Below are positions 1-8,971 of a stretch of DNA of 64,000 nt, one piece after another. The stretch comes from Deltaproteobacteria bacterium GWA2_38_16. Its GTDB lineage: Bacteria > Bdellovibrionota > JACOXK01 > 2-02-FULL-40-11. Location of the stretch: the NCBI GenBank assembly GCA_001797335.1, contig MGPE01000006.1, forward strand, positions 123,326 to 187,325, given 5' to 3'. The position numbers and the translations under genes are program-made. The notes beneath the pieces were generated by a model. It saw only the letters and a list, made by a program, of their open reading frames with translations, did no database searches and was not told the DNA's origin. How positions within the stretch are numbered: the stretch's first letter is position 1; each line of letters opens with the position of its first letter.

Positions 1-2781
1 AGCTCTCATCTCGGCTTCCGTTTTTCCTTCCAGCTGGCTGCAATCATCTACCACGCATTCAATAGAAGCAGGAACTGCATTTTTTGCTTCAGTAACCATT
101 TGTCCCATATTGGTTTCCGTCATTGCGGTTTGAAAACTAAAATTACATCCACTCTGAACAGAAATACAACTTTCTCTGGTTGTCTGGGCTTGGGTCATAT
201 TCCTTTCTAATTGCTCCTTAAAATTTTCGATGGCTCCTTCTATTTCCTCTTTCTTATTCCTAAAAGCTTCTTGCGCTTGAACCAATGCTTGCATGGACTG
301 AGAATCCGTACTGCCACACCCTTTGTTTTTCATATCTACTAAAATGGCATTCATTCGGGCTTGTTCTTCATCGCATCCTTGATCTGTAGAATGATAGCCC
401 ATGCAAATCCGCTCTATCCGAAAACGAACAAGTGATAAATCGTTTCTTTTAGAATCGCACTGGTCTTTAAACCGTTCAAAGTTTCTCCTAGCCTGCTGAA
501 AGGTATTTCTTAAAACGTCTAATTCAGCTTCTTTTGTTTGTTTTTGGTGTTCAAATCCACTTTTTAATCCTTGAAGAGCATTTGTATATGTTGTTTCGCA
601 ATTGGCCCGGGTCACTTGAGGTAAAATAGAGGCGGCTCTTTGATCTAAGGCTTCTCCCACATTAAACACCCACCTTCTTGTTTTTGTGGAGGCATCGCTC
701 ATTCGAGAATAAAGAGCTCGATACCCTCGAAGAAGTCTTCGAGTAGAATCCAAGGTCAAAGCTATCCTATTAGCTTCATTATCAGATTCATGAATAAATT
801 TTTCGAAGTCTTCCTTCACCATTTCTTTGATAAGACTCGGGCCAAAACTTAAGAGCAGTTGAAAGCCCGGTAAATACACATCGCTTTTTCCCTTTGCCAC
901 CCATTCTTTAAGATACTTTAAAAATTTTATAATTTTATCTATTTTAACAGCCACTTTAATACTTATTTTTTTAAAAATTTTATCATTGATATGAACCAAA
1001 TGATCAATGGTTTGTTCCAAAAGCATTTCAATGCCTTTCTCAATAGCTTTTCGTACCGCTGCACTTTTTAAAGCAATCCCGATGGTTTTTTCGGCTGCTA
1101 TTTTCCACACAGAAATCACCATTCCTACACTTTCTGTCACAAAAACCATGAGATGAGTCATGATGAGTTCATTTAAACGTCGATCAATTTCTTCATAGAC
1201 CTTAGGATCATTTTTTTCAGACAATGCTCTTTTTAAACTTTTTTCTTCTACTTCCAAATCAAATATCTTCCATTCCAATTGATGACGATAAATCGAAAAT
1301 CTGACTGAAAGTTTATCGAGCACCTGATAGAGCTTTTGAAGTTGGCACACACTGGGATTACTTGTTGCAGCCCCCGTACTGCTTACTGGACAACTGCCTG
1401 CTGCTTTTAAAATTTCTTCTTGTTTTACTTTTAAATTTTGAAGCTCTTGTTCAATGGCTTGAGCTAGCCGAATGAGTTGCCTTTCCATATCCTCATTCAA
1501 TATGTTGGCTTGAGAGGTAGCTCCCCCACTCATACCAGTCGTATCTGCGACCGGGAGTGTTGTTTCCATAGGAGCTCCTCCCGCATTTTGAATAAGCTGA
1601 TTCACCTGATCAAAAAACTCTTGCTCTCCTCCCGCCCATGCATGACGGATCAATGTAGGAATAAAAGAAGTAGAAGAATCGTGAACATCATGATGATACT
1701 CCATATAAAATTTAGGCGCTAAAATTAAAGCAGAAGATTCTATAGAAGCTGCATCTTTTACTAAAATTTTTATTTTCGTTTTTTCATCTGCATTGTCTGA
1801 AAAAATGAGAACTGCTTTATCGATAACAACCAAATCAATTCTGGATGGATCATTTAAAATAGGTCTGTACGTAGCATTTGAAAATGACGTTAAAAAGGAG
1901 GAATCCATCGAATAAGATAGAGTACCTACATAAGTTGAAATCTGATCACTGCTTATCTTTTCTAATGCCAGATTTCCTTCAAAATCTAAAATTACTACCT
2001 GCGCTTTTTGCTCTTTAGAATATTGTTCTGTAGGAATACCGATAGAGGGAGGAGAGATAGAGTTAGGATTTCCCCACATTCTAGATTTAAATGAATTCTC
2101 TTTAATATCTAAAAAATAATTCCAATAATAATAGTGAGAGTTAATCTCTTCCGAACTCATGCCCTCTTGATACATGGGTTTAATTGTTTTAATAAAATCC
2201 CCACGATCCACCTTTCCATCTCCATTCGTATCCAAAGAGGATTCACTCACCCGAAAGGAGCTAGCCAGGCTTGCAGTAGCTCGAATTAATTCTTGCATCT
2301 GTGCTTCATTAAATAAAGGCAATGATTTTAATGTATTTTCTAAAGCACTCGCATCCTCCACATCTATATCAGTCATCTTAGGCAAATCTTCCAATGCCTG
2401 TTGCGTAGTTCCTGATAATTTACCCTGCCACACACGATCAACGTTCAGCGTTGATAGGGATTCAGGGGAAGGTAAAAACAATTTATCTTTTAAAACTTGT
2501 GTTTGATCTGGATCTAAAACCTGATGCGTATCTGCCAAATACTGTGAAACAAAAGTATCTTGTTCTTCTTGAGAACCAATCGATTGATCTGTGGGAAAAT
2601 GTTTGGCTAAATCTTCATAAGAAGTATTCTGAACGGTATCGGCCACAGCAGAGGGTCCTTCTTCAGTCGGTAAAACACCAACAGTATCTCCTCCCGTAGG
2701 ACCGCCTCCGCCGCCGCCACCACCTCCGCAAGCAAAGAAAAAGAGAAGGCCAAAAATTGTGAACAACACACGTACCATCAT
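1..2781 (-). CDS. Large exported lipoprotein with EF-hand-like loop and coiled coils (3' end outside window)
   Basis: Reading from the tandem ATG codons at 2781/2778, the frame stays open to the window edge (927 codons; the stop lies outside). Residues 1-18 form a lipoprotein signal ending in the lipobox FFAC, with Cys18 as the predicted lipidated residue, followed by a run of nine glycines that probably acts as a flexible tether. Residues 184-195 (DTNGDGKVDRGD) fit a calcium-binding EF-hand/dockerin-type loop, with Asp at positions 1, 5, 9 and 12. The C-terminal half is Lys/Glu-rich, heptad-like and contains several cysteines. Only 13 bases separate it from the upstream lipoprotein gene, so the two are probably co-transcribed. 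I do not recognise the family; outer-membrane or surface location is inferred from the lipobox. Confidence 0.8.
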   Translation of the reverse strand, partial: MMVRVLFTIFGLLFFFACGGGGGGGGGPTGGDTVGVLPTEEGPSAVADTVQNTSYEDLAKHFPTDQSIGSQEEQDTFVSQYLADTHQVLDPDQTQVLKDKLFLPSPESLSTLNVDRVWQGKLSGTTQQALEDLPKMTDIDVEDASALENTLKSLPLFNEAQMQELIRATASLASSFRVSESSLDTNGDGKVDRGDFIKTIKPMYQEGMSSEEINSHYYYWNYFLDIKENSFKSRMWGNPNSISPPSIGIPTEQYSKEQKAQVVILDFEGNLALEKISSDQISTYVGTLSYSMDSSFLTSFSNATYRPILNDPSRIDLVVIDKAVLIFSDNADEKTKIKILVKDAASIESSALILAPKFYMEYHHDVHDSSTSFIPTLIRHAWAGGEQEFFDQVNQLIQNAGGAPMETTLPVADTTGMSGGATSQANILNEDMERQLIRLAQAIEQELQNLKVKQEEILKAAGSCPVSSTGAATSNPSVCQLQKLYQVLDKLSVRFSIYRHQLEWKIFDLEVEEKSLKRALSEKNDPKVYEEIDRRLNELIMTHLMVFVTESVGMVISVWKIAAEKTIGIALKSAAVRKAIEKGIEMLLEQTIDHLVHINDKIFKKISIKVAVKIDKIIKFLKYLKEWVAKGKSDVYLPGFQLLLSFGPSLIKEMVKEDFEKFIHESDNEANRIALTLDSTRRLLRGYRALYSRMSDASTKTRRWVFNVGEALDQRAASILPQVTRANCETTYTNALQGLKSGFEHQKQTKEAELDVLRNTFQQARRNFERFKDQCDSKRNDLSLVRFRIERICMGYHSTDQGCDEEQARMNAILVDMKNKGCGSTDSQSMQALVQAQEAFRNKKEEIEGAIENFKEQLERNMTQAQTTRESCISVQSGCNFSFQTAMTETNMGQMVTEAKNAVPASIECVVDDCSQLEGKTEAEMRA

Positions 2782-2794
2782 ACAATCTTCTTTC

Positions 2795-3628
2795 TTACCG
2801 ATGTGTTAAGAGAACAGGTTCGGGTTTAAATTTCTTAGAAAATTTAGCTAAAAAATTTCCCGCCTCGTCTAATACCCAAAAATAAATAACGTACTGACCC
2901 TCTTTATTAAAAACGATAGAGGGATGAATCGAAGTTTCTTTTTCTAAATGATAATCTTCGCCACTGATAGCAACCTCTTCATAAGATTTATTGCAAATAT
3001 CTACAGAGTCAAAACCAGAGGGACAATAAACAGGTTTTATTTTTTTAATTTCCCATTGATATTTTAAAATTTCATTCTCGTTAAAAGTATGTTGATTTTT
3101 TTCTACCTCTCCCATCAATTCCACTTTTTCACCCACCTGAAATGCCAGTTTATCCACACCAAAATCAGCCCTAATGTCATAAGAAGGTTCTTCTAAGCGG
3201 GTTAAATCAATGTCTGTTTTTTTAAGAATTTGTTTTTCGCCGTTTAAAATAACGGCTGCCAAAACTTCATATTTATTTTTTTGTAAAAATAAAATAGTTC
3301 GTTGAGTGGGACGTTTATTTTGAAGTTCTGGCACTTCTTCATCTAAAATATAGTAGCGGCCGCCACTCACTTCCCAGGTCACTTCTATGTCAGAAGAAAG
3401 ATCGGATTTTAAAGCTACGTGATATAACGTATTATAAAAACTATCCTTATAAGAGGCTAAACTGATGTTCTCCTCTTCTTCTTCAGTGGGTGTTTCTAAC
3501 ATCATATTGTGATTTTCATCGCTTTTGGCAGGCAAACGCTCTTCTTGTGGAAGTGAATTCTTTTCCCCACAAGCAAAAAGAAACACACCCATGAGAACAC
3601 TTAAAAATATAAACAATGAGCGCTGCAT
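2795..3628 (-). CDS. Lipoprotein with PKD-like C-terminal region
   Basis: A 277-residue protein starting with a lipoprotein signal (lipobox LFAC, lipidated Cys20). An acidic low-complexity linker (about residues 25-55) follows. Residues about 155-268 look like an immunoglobulin/PKD-type beta domain: a VGEKVEL strand, a Y-x-W-E-I strand, and a terminal GQYVIYFWVLDEAGN strand typical of PKD folds. PKD-like domains usually serve binding or spacing at the cell surface; no catalytic motif is visible. It lies directly upstream of the large EF-hand lipoprotein, so the pair may form one surface complex. Function unknown. Confidence 0.75.
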   Translation of the reverse strand: MQRSLFIFLSVLMGVFLFACGEKNSLPQEERLPAKSDENHNMMLETPTEEEEENISLASYKDSFYNTLYHVALKSDLSSDIEVTWEVSGGRYYILDEEVPELQNKRPTQRTILFLQKNKYEVLAAVILNGEKQILKKTDIDLTRLEEPSYDIRADFGVDKLAFQVGEKVELMGEVEKNQHTFNENEILKYQWEIKKIKPVYCPSGFDSVDICNKSYEEVAISGEDYHLEKETSIHPSIVFNKEGQYVIYFWVLDEAGNFLAKFSKKFKPEPVLLTHR

Positions 3629-3665
3629 CTTATTGATTTTACTCTGTAAAATAACGTTCTTATGC

Positions 3666-3704
3666 TTAAGCTTTTTATCTACTTACGTACATTTAAAAGC
3701 TTAA
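3666..3704. other. Inverted repeat between two exported-protein genes
   Basis: TTAAGCTTTTTA at 3666-3677 faces TAAAAGCTTAA at 3694-3704, giving an 11-bp arm pair with one extra T and a loop of about 16 bases. It lies in the 119-base gap downstream of the minus-strand gene ending at 3748 and upstream of the lipoprotein gene starting at 3628. No clear T-tract follows on either strand, so it could be a weak terminator, an mRNA stabilising hairpin or a binding site. Confidence 0.35.
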
Positions 3705-3747
3705 CTATAATGATATCGCAGATTTAAATTAAGTCAAATAAGAGGAT

Positions 3748-4749
3748 TTATTGGCCCCAATCAAACGCATCATCAGGATCTCGAAACTGTGGCCATCGTC
3801 TTTCCTGAATAGAGTCAACCATGCCTTTAAGTTCTTCTAGAAGCTTTTCTTGGCCGGGGCCACAACTGGAATGTTCTTCTACTTCTTCTGTTCGGTGAGA
3901 AACGATATTTTCAGCACCCCGCAACTTAGCCTGTAAACAATCATTAAAATCGACTTTAGATTCTGAAGTTAAACGAATAGAATCAATATTTTCATGACGC
4001 TCGTCAAAAGGAGTCATGGAAGTCCCTTCTTGTCTGGGTAGATTCAGTCGAATTTCATTGGCGTGATCATTGTCCCATGCCATTCCTACTCGATAGCGAC
4101 CATTCACATCTTCTTCTTTTCTATAACTTAAAAAATAATTAAATATGGTTCGAATAGGTGGGGTAGTAGAGCGCATGCCGGTAAAGTCACTCCCCCCTAA
4201 AAAAAGATCTGGGTTTAATACAGAAGTTCCTTCTTTCATGATGGCAATTTGATTCTCGCAAGGATTAAAATAAGCTTCTACTTTTTTCCCTCGTCTATCT
4301 TGTCCTGTAAATTTAGTTAAAGGAATAATGTGTTCATTTTTTAAATCAGGCTGATTATGCGGGGTAAACTGAAATTTACCTTGAGCATCTTGAGTCATAT
4401 TTAAAACATGTGCTCTCCACCCTCCCTCTTGTTTTTTAAATACAAAAGCATAATGAAGTTCAGGATCTAAAACAGCTCCGCTATCTGGTTTAAATGATCC
4501 ATCGTCTCTGGTATCGTAACTTTTTTCCATGCGACCATCGGGTTCTATGAACCGTACTTTTATTTTTCCACTGAGTTCATCAATTAAAATCCGGGCATCA
4601 CGCCTTGTGCCATTAGGAAGATCAAATGTTGTGGTATACACATAAATACGTTTTTCAGGAGCCGGAGTTGTTTGAGAAGTAGGTGGATTTTGAGCAAATA
4701 CAGAAACACACAACAATAAAAGCACACTTAAAAAAATTATTTTTTTCAT
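3748..4749 (-). CDS. Secreted protein of unknown function
   Basis: A 333-residue protein with a clear Sec signal peptide (residues 1-19, predicted cleavage after VFA, before Gln20) and no lipobox. The mature part is predicted beta-rich in its first half, ends in a charged helical tail, and contains four cysteines. It lies 18 bases downstream of the subtilase gene on the same strand, so it is probably translated from the same message and could be a substrate, inhibitor or partner of that protease. I do not recognise a family. Confidence 0.7.
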   Translation of the reverse strand: MKKIIFLSVLLLLCVSVFAQNPPTSQTTPAPEKRIYVYTTTFDLPNGTRRDARILIDELSGKIKVRFIEPDGRMEKSYDTRDDGSFKPDSGAVLDPELHYAFVFKKQEGGWRAHVLNMTQDAQGKFQFTPHNQPDLKNEHIIPLTKFTGQDRRGKKVEAYFNPCENQIAIMKEGTSVLNPDLFLGGSDFTGMRSTTPPIRTIFNYFLSYRKEEDVNGRYRVGMAWDNDHANEIRLNLPRQEGTSMTPFDERHENIDSIRLTSESKVDFNDCLQAKLRGAENIVSHRTEEVEEHSSCGPGQEKLLEELKGMVDSIQERRWPQFRDPDDAFDWGQ

Positions 4750-4767
4750 GGGCGCTCCTTATTCTTC

Positions 4768-6195
4768 TTATCGGACATTCACCCATGAAACTTGAATTCG
4801 TGCGGGAAGTTGAATTAGGACAAAGAAGAAGGCCACCAAAATTAAAGAAAGGGTATTTCCCCCGGTCCAATCCGAAGGGCCAGACGTTGTAATAATGCCA
4901 CACCCCGAAGGACCCATATCAACAGAGTTTTGAGGATCATATTCTGACGACAAAGACGTAGTTAAGGGAGTATAGGGAGGAATCACGCCATCCGGAACCG
5001 TTGATTGAGCTTCCAAAATAGCTTTTGAAGCATCCACAATGCCACCAGAGGCAATAATAGGATCCAATTCTGCTACAAACGTAGCCGTATCCATAATAAT
5101 TTCTTTCACCTGAAAAGAAGAAATCCCTCGATTTTGATCCATCATGAGCATGGCTACTCGACTTACGTAGGGAGTCGCCATCGAAGTTCCACTCATATAT
5201 CCATACATGCCATTGGGCATTGAACTATAAATGGAAACTCCAGGAGCAGCAACATCGACTGATTTTTTCCCAAAATTTGAAAACCAAGCCAAAGACCCTA
5301 AACTCGTCGATGCAGCAATAGACAAGAGATTGGGATGTTCAAAACTTGCCGGGTAAGAAGGAGTGGCATCAATATCTGTACTTTCGTTACCCGCCGCTAC
5401 CACAAAGAGTGCCCCTTTTTGATAGGTTTGAGTAACTACATCGTGCAGAGCTCTCGATGTCCCTCCCCCTCCCCAGCTGTTGTTGAACACCTTCACGCCC
5501 ATTTGTAATCCATAGGAAATCGCTGAAATAGCATCTAAAGTTGTCCCCATGCCGTCACCATCTAAAAATTTTAAAGGCATAATTTTAAAATTCCCACTCA
5601 TGTCTATTTCGGTGGGAGATTTAACTCCCGCAATGGTTCCAGACACATGGGTTCCATGGCCATGGTCATCCATGGGATCATTGGTATTGGTCACAAAATT
5701 CCACCCTTGAATATCGTCAATAAAGCCATTACCGTCGTCATCTTTTCCATTTCCGGAAATTTCTTTGGCATTGATAAAAATTCGATTTTGAAGAATTGGG
5801 TGCATATAATCTACACCGGTATCTACCACCGCCACCAAGATAGGATCCTGCTGAGCGGGGGACAAAGTTGAAACACCAAAAGTATCATTAGCTGTCATTG
5901 CTGTTTTATCAAAAACTGAAAAACGAAAAGAAGTAGCTTCTAAAATATAATTGGGCTCCACAAACTCCACATCAGGATCCTGTTTAAGTTTGTCCATCGT
6001 GGCTTCTACCGTACTTCCCTCATGGATTTTGAATGCCATCATTTTAAATTCAGGAAATAGTTTATGCAGCTTCAAATCCTTAGAAAAGATAGGAGCTGTT
6101 TTATATTTTACAATCACTTCATGCGGCGTGTGCGCCGCAAATGCTTCTAAAGAAGTCGTGATTAAAATGGTGGTAAAGATAATAATGCCCTTCAT
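4768..6195 (-). CDS. Subtilisin-like serine protease (S8) with C-terminal membrane anchor
   Basis: Signal peptide (residues 1-20), an inhibitor_I9-type propeptide (about 25-85, ending VEFVEPNY), then the S8 catalytic domain: Asp125 in VVDTG, His180 in HGTHVSG, oxyanion Asn270 in AAGN and Ser338 in GTSMATP. A KDDDGNGFIDD segment (151-161) is the Asp-rich insertion common in bacterial surface subtilases. The C-terminus is unusual: GCG (Cys432), a glycine-containing spacer, a hydrophobic helix (about 448-463) and arginines at 466 and 475. This resembles tripartite sorting signals such as MYXO-CTERM, so the mature protease is probably anchored in or sorted through the envelope. A second subtilase at 22776-24110 lacks this tail. 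Confidence 0.93.
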   Translation of the reverse strand: MKGIIIFTTILITTSLEAFAAHTPHEVIVKYKTAPIFSKDLKLHKLFPEFKMMAFKIHEGSTVEATMDKLKQDPDVEFVEPNYILEATSFRFSVFDKTAMTANDTFGVSTLSPAQQDPILVAVVDTGVDYMHPILQNRIFINAKEISGNGKDDDGNGFIDDIQGWNFVTNTNDPMDDHGHGTHVSGTIAGVKSPTEIDMSGNFKIMPLKFLDGDGMGTTLDAISAISYGLQMGVKVFNNSWGGGGTSRALHDVVTQTYQKGALFVVAAGNESTDIDATPSYPASFEHPNLLSIAASTSLGSLAWFSNFGKKSVDVAAPGVSIYSSMPNGMYGYMSGTSMATPYVSRVAMLMMDQNRGISSFQVKEIIMDTATFVAELDPIIASGGIVDASKAILEAQSTVPDGVIPPYTPLTTSLSSEYDPQNSVDMGPSGCGIITTSGPSDWTGGNTLSLILVAFFFVLIQLPARIQVSWVNVR

Positions 6196-6212
6196 GACTC
6201 ACCTCGGGTTTT

Positions 6213-6461
6213 CTAATGAACAGAAAAAAGTTGAACTTTTGAGTTATCAAAATCCTCTTCTTCATCCGCTGCTTCCTGAATCAACCCATTTTGAGCGAAA
6301 ACCTCATGAAGGTATTGTGCGAGCGCCCCACGGAGTTCTTCTAAGGAAACGCGATCTTTGCTAATTCCTTGATTTTCAAGGATTTTTTCAAGTTCATTCG
6401 TGATTTGATCTGACGGTAATTGTGTAAGATCGATGATCTTTTTTAGAAGTTCGTTTCCCAT
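6213..6461 (-). CDS. Small acidic hypothetical protein
   Basis: An 82-residue protein with no signal peptide, predicted helical, with an acidic patch (EEEDFD) near the C-terminus. It precedes the subtilase gene by 17 bases on the same strand and is probably the first gene of that operon. A run of six G at 6465-6470 (minus strand) lies three bases before the ATG and is the only possible ribosome-binding signal; it is one arm of a hairpin listed separately. No family recognised; a cytoplasmic regulator or chaperone for the secreted cluster is possible but not shown. Confidence 0.6.
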   Translation of the reverse strand: MGNELLKKIIDLTQLPSDQITNELEKILENQGISKDRVSLEELRGALAQYLHEVFAQNGLIQEAADEEEDFDNSKVQLFSVH

Positions 6462-6464
6462 AAG

Positions 6465-6494
6465 CCCCCCTTTTGTCTATATAGACGAGGGGGG
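6465..6494 (-). promoter_or_regulatory. Hairpin that would sequester the ribosome-binding site of the 6461 gene
   Basis: On the minus strand, six C (6494-6489) are followed by the 12-bp perfect palindrome GTCTATATAGAC (6486-6475), four A and six G (6470-6465), then CTT and the ATG. The C run can pair with the G run, with the palindrome forming an inner stem. The G run is the only Shine-Dalgarno-like sequence of the gene, so folding would occlude initiation. The palindrome could instead be a DNA operator. Confidence 0.45.
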
Positions 6495-6618
6495 TAAGAA
6501 ATAAGTTTATTTTAGGTGATCCAAATCATAAAATATGGGGTATAGGTAAGGTATATATGCACCGTGTCAAATTTCTATTGAATTGAAATATTAACCTGTT
6601 AATATATGAAGGAACTCT

Positions 6619-7758
6619 ATGGCTGCCTACAATAAAGGATTAGAAGACGTCATTGCTGGAGAAAGTAAGCTTGGATTTATTGACGGCTCAAAAGGACTTT
6701 TAGCATATTGTGGTTATCCGGTTGAAGTTTTGGCCAAGGATTCTTCATTCTTAGAAACTTCTTATCTACTCCTCAATAGTATTTTGCCCAATAAAAATCA
6801 GCTTCAAGAATTTGATAAGGCCTTAAGGGAAAAAAGAGAACTGCCTAAAAATATTTTGGACATCATTTCTAAATTTCCACCTAATACTCATCCCATGGTA
6901 AGTCTTCAAGCCATTGTCGCTCTACTGGGTGCATTTACCGATGACCCAGCCGCAGAAAAAAAGACTCCTCTTTTATATGAAAGATCACTGGAACTGATTG
7001 CTCGATTTCCGACGATTGTAGCCGCTTGCCAGAGAGTAAAAAATAAAAAAGACATTATTGCTCCCAACCCAAAATTAGATCACAGCAGTAATTTTCTCTA
7101 TATGACCACAGGAAAAGTTCCAGATCCTGAAGAAGCACACATGTTTGATGTTTGTCTTATTCTTCATGCTGAACACAGTTTTAATGCTTCAACGTTTGCT
7201 GCACGGGTTGTTGCCTCTACGCTGACTTCTCTTCATTCGTCTATCGCTGCAGCGATCGGTTCTCTCTATGGTCCTCTTCACGGGGGAGCCAATGAAAAAG
7301 TGTTAGAAATGATTTCTCAAATTAAAAGTCCCGATACCGTTGAAAAATGGGTGCTTGATAAATTTGCTAAGAAAGAAAAAATTATGGGAATGGGTCATCG
7401 TATTTATTCTGTAAAAGATCCTCGTTCTTATATTTTAGAAGACATGCTGGGAAGACTCTCTAAAAAGAAAAATAATACAAAATCTTATGAAGTTTTAAAG
7501 AAAATTGAAGAGGTCACCTGCCGAGAAATGCAAAAATTAGGGAAAAATATTTGGCCCAATGTGGATTTCTTTTCTGGCGCTCTCTACACCCTCATGGAAA
7601 TTCCTTCAGAAATTTTTACTCCGGTATTTGCTATTGCCAGAATTTCTGGCTGGTGTGCCCATGTCATTGAACAGCTTAAAGACAATAAACTCTTTAGACC
7701 TGAGTGTGAATACACGGGAGCCCGAAATTTAACCTATGCCAGCATTGAAACCCGCTAG
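6619..7758 (+). CDS. gltA: Citrate synthase (citrate/2-methylcitrate synthase family)
   Basis: Condenses acetyl-CoA with oxaloacetate (or propionyl-CoA in the methylcitrate branch) in the cytoplasm. At 379 residues it has the length of compact bacterial citrate synthases. The catalytic triad is visible: His221 in GPLHGGAN, His260 in MGMGHRIY and Asp316 in NVDFFSG, with spacing matching the family. LHAEHSFNAS (182-191) is the other family signature. The ATG at 6619 has a GAAGGA ribosome-binding site. It is divergent from the 6461 operon. Sequence inspection cannot separate citrate from methylcitrate specificity; no prp genes are nearby, which favours citrate. Confidence 0.92.
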   Translation: MAAYNKGLEDVIAGESKLGFIDGSKGLLAYCGYPVEVLAKDSSFLETSYLLLNSILPNKNQLQEFDKALREKRELPKNILDIISKFPPNTHPMVSLQAIVALLGAFTDDPAAEKKTPLLYERSLELIARFPTIVAACQRVKNKKDIIAPNPKLDHSSNFLYMTTGKVPDPEEAHMFDVCLILHAEHSFNASTFAARVVASTLTSLHSSIAAAIGSLYGPLHGGANEKVLEMISQIKSPDTVEKWVLDKFAKKEKIMGMGHRIYSVKDPRSYILEDMLGRLSKKKNNTKSYEVLKKIEEVTCREMQKLGKNIWPNVDFFSGALYTLMEIPSEIFTPVFAIARISGWCAHVIEQLKDNKLFRPECEYTGARNLTYASIETR

Positions 7759-7919
7759 GCTCTAAACCAATTCCTTTCATCCATCGTCTTTATCATCAAG
7801 AGAATGAGAAAAAGATCGAGAGATCGTGGGGCTTCCTTAAAAAAGGGAGGGACTTCTTCTGCGGGTTCGAATATGGGGTAAGAACAACGCGAAAGAAGGA
7901 ATAAACAAAAACTTTTTAA

Positions 7920-8771
7920 TTAGGGAGCTCTCGGTCTCTCTAAGCGTCTGCGAGCCGCAGCCTTCTCTGGTTTTCCCTCGCGAGTTTCTTCTACTTTTTT
8001 ACTTTCTCTAATTTCGCCTTCTCTGGCTTCTACTAAATCTATGGTTTCTACTGGCTTCGCCTCGGCCATTCTCTCTCGCATCAAACGTCTTGATTCCACC
8101 ATCTCTACTAAATCCACTCCCAGCTTTTCAGTAAACTCTGCCCGAAGGGTTTCATTCCTCTCTAAAAGAGGTTTAATAATATTATTCAATAAAAAAGAAC
8201 TCACTGCTTGTTTAGACATAGCATGAACTTGAAATGTCATATTTAAAAGGGTGCGCTGCGTATCTATAGAAAGTTCTCCACTTTCTACCATTCTTTGGAG
8301 AAGCCCTGCTGAATAAAAAACTTCTTCTCCCTTTACATAAGACATCATTAAAGAACCAGAAAAAATTCCTAGAAGCCGTTGTTTTACAGGCTCCAATTTT
8401 TCTTCTGATTGAGAACGACTGCGCTCATTTTCTAGTATCGCCCCAAAACCCAGTCCTCCAGCATTTTTAATATTCTCGAGTGCTGTTAAATAGGCATTCG
8501 TGGCTGTCAGCAGTGTTTCCATATCAATGACATCATAATGACTAAAAAGATCTAATATTCTTTCTGTAATCAAAGATAATTCAGAAAAATTTTGAGCTTT
8601 TAAAATATCTACGGCAATATTTAAATTACGATATCCTCTGGATTCTCTTTGTGGCTCTGTTTGTTGAACCTCTTTGACTTCTTTTTCTCCCGGCCAAGAT
8701 GCTTCTACCAGAGAAAAACTCAGAAACATTCCTAGAACACCTATTGCACCAACAACACCTTTTCTCATCAT
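7920..8771 (-). CDS. Exported protein of unknown function behind a sigma-54 promoter
   Basis: 283 residues with a Sec signal peptide (about 1-24, ending VEASW) and a mature part predicted mostly helical; the last 60 residues are highly charged (Glu/Arg/Lys-rich), ending in arginines and prolines. Two adjacent ATGs occur at 8771 and 8768; a GGGAGG box sits one base from the first and four from the second, so the second may be used. A sigma-54 -24/-12 element lies about 60 bases upstream. It has the same orientation and control type as the next gene at 8972-11023. Family not recognised. Confidence 0.7.
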   Translation of the reverse strand: MMRKGVVGAIGVLGMFLSFSLVEASWPGEKEVKEVQQTEPQRESRGYRNLNIAVDILKAQNFSELSLITERILDLFSHYDVIDMETLLTATNAYLTALENIKNAGGLGFGAILENERSRSQSEEKLEPVKQRLLGIFSGSLMMSYVKGEEVFYSAGLLQRMVESGELSIDTQRTLLNMTFQVHAMSKQAVSSFLLNNIIKPLLERNETLRAEFTEKLGVDLVEMVESRRLMRERMAEAKPVETIDLVEAREGEIRESKKVEETREGKPEKAAARRRLERPRAP

Positions 8772-8830
8772 ACCTCCCTTTGAACACCTACTCTCAAATA
8801 TTACTCAACAACGATTGTCTGAATACTTAA

Positions 8831-8846
8831 GCAAAGTCCATACCAA
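8831..8846 (-). promoter_or_regulatory. Sigma-54 (-24/-12) promoter for the 8771 gene
   Basis: Minus strand TTGGTATGGACTTTGCT: GG (8844-8843), ten bases, GC (8832-8831), with the TTTGCT -12 block shared by other sites in this window. The expected start is near 8820, giving a leader of about 50 bases. The -24 block (TGGTAT) is less perfect than the other sites. Confidence 0.6.
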
Positions 8847-8971
8847 CTTTAAGAAATTTTAAAAAAATAAGTAATCCCCTTAATATTATTAGGTTATTTT
8901 AATTTCTCTTCTGTAAAAATAAAGGAGGGACTTCGTTTAGGATGTAATCAGGAATGAAAAAATTACACTAT

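Noticed and set aside
7846-8932. Similar GGAGGGACTTC strings downstream of the 7920 and 8972 genes
   Set aside because: Too short to call a repeat or terminator; no stable hairpin with T-tract could be drawn.
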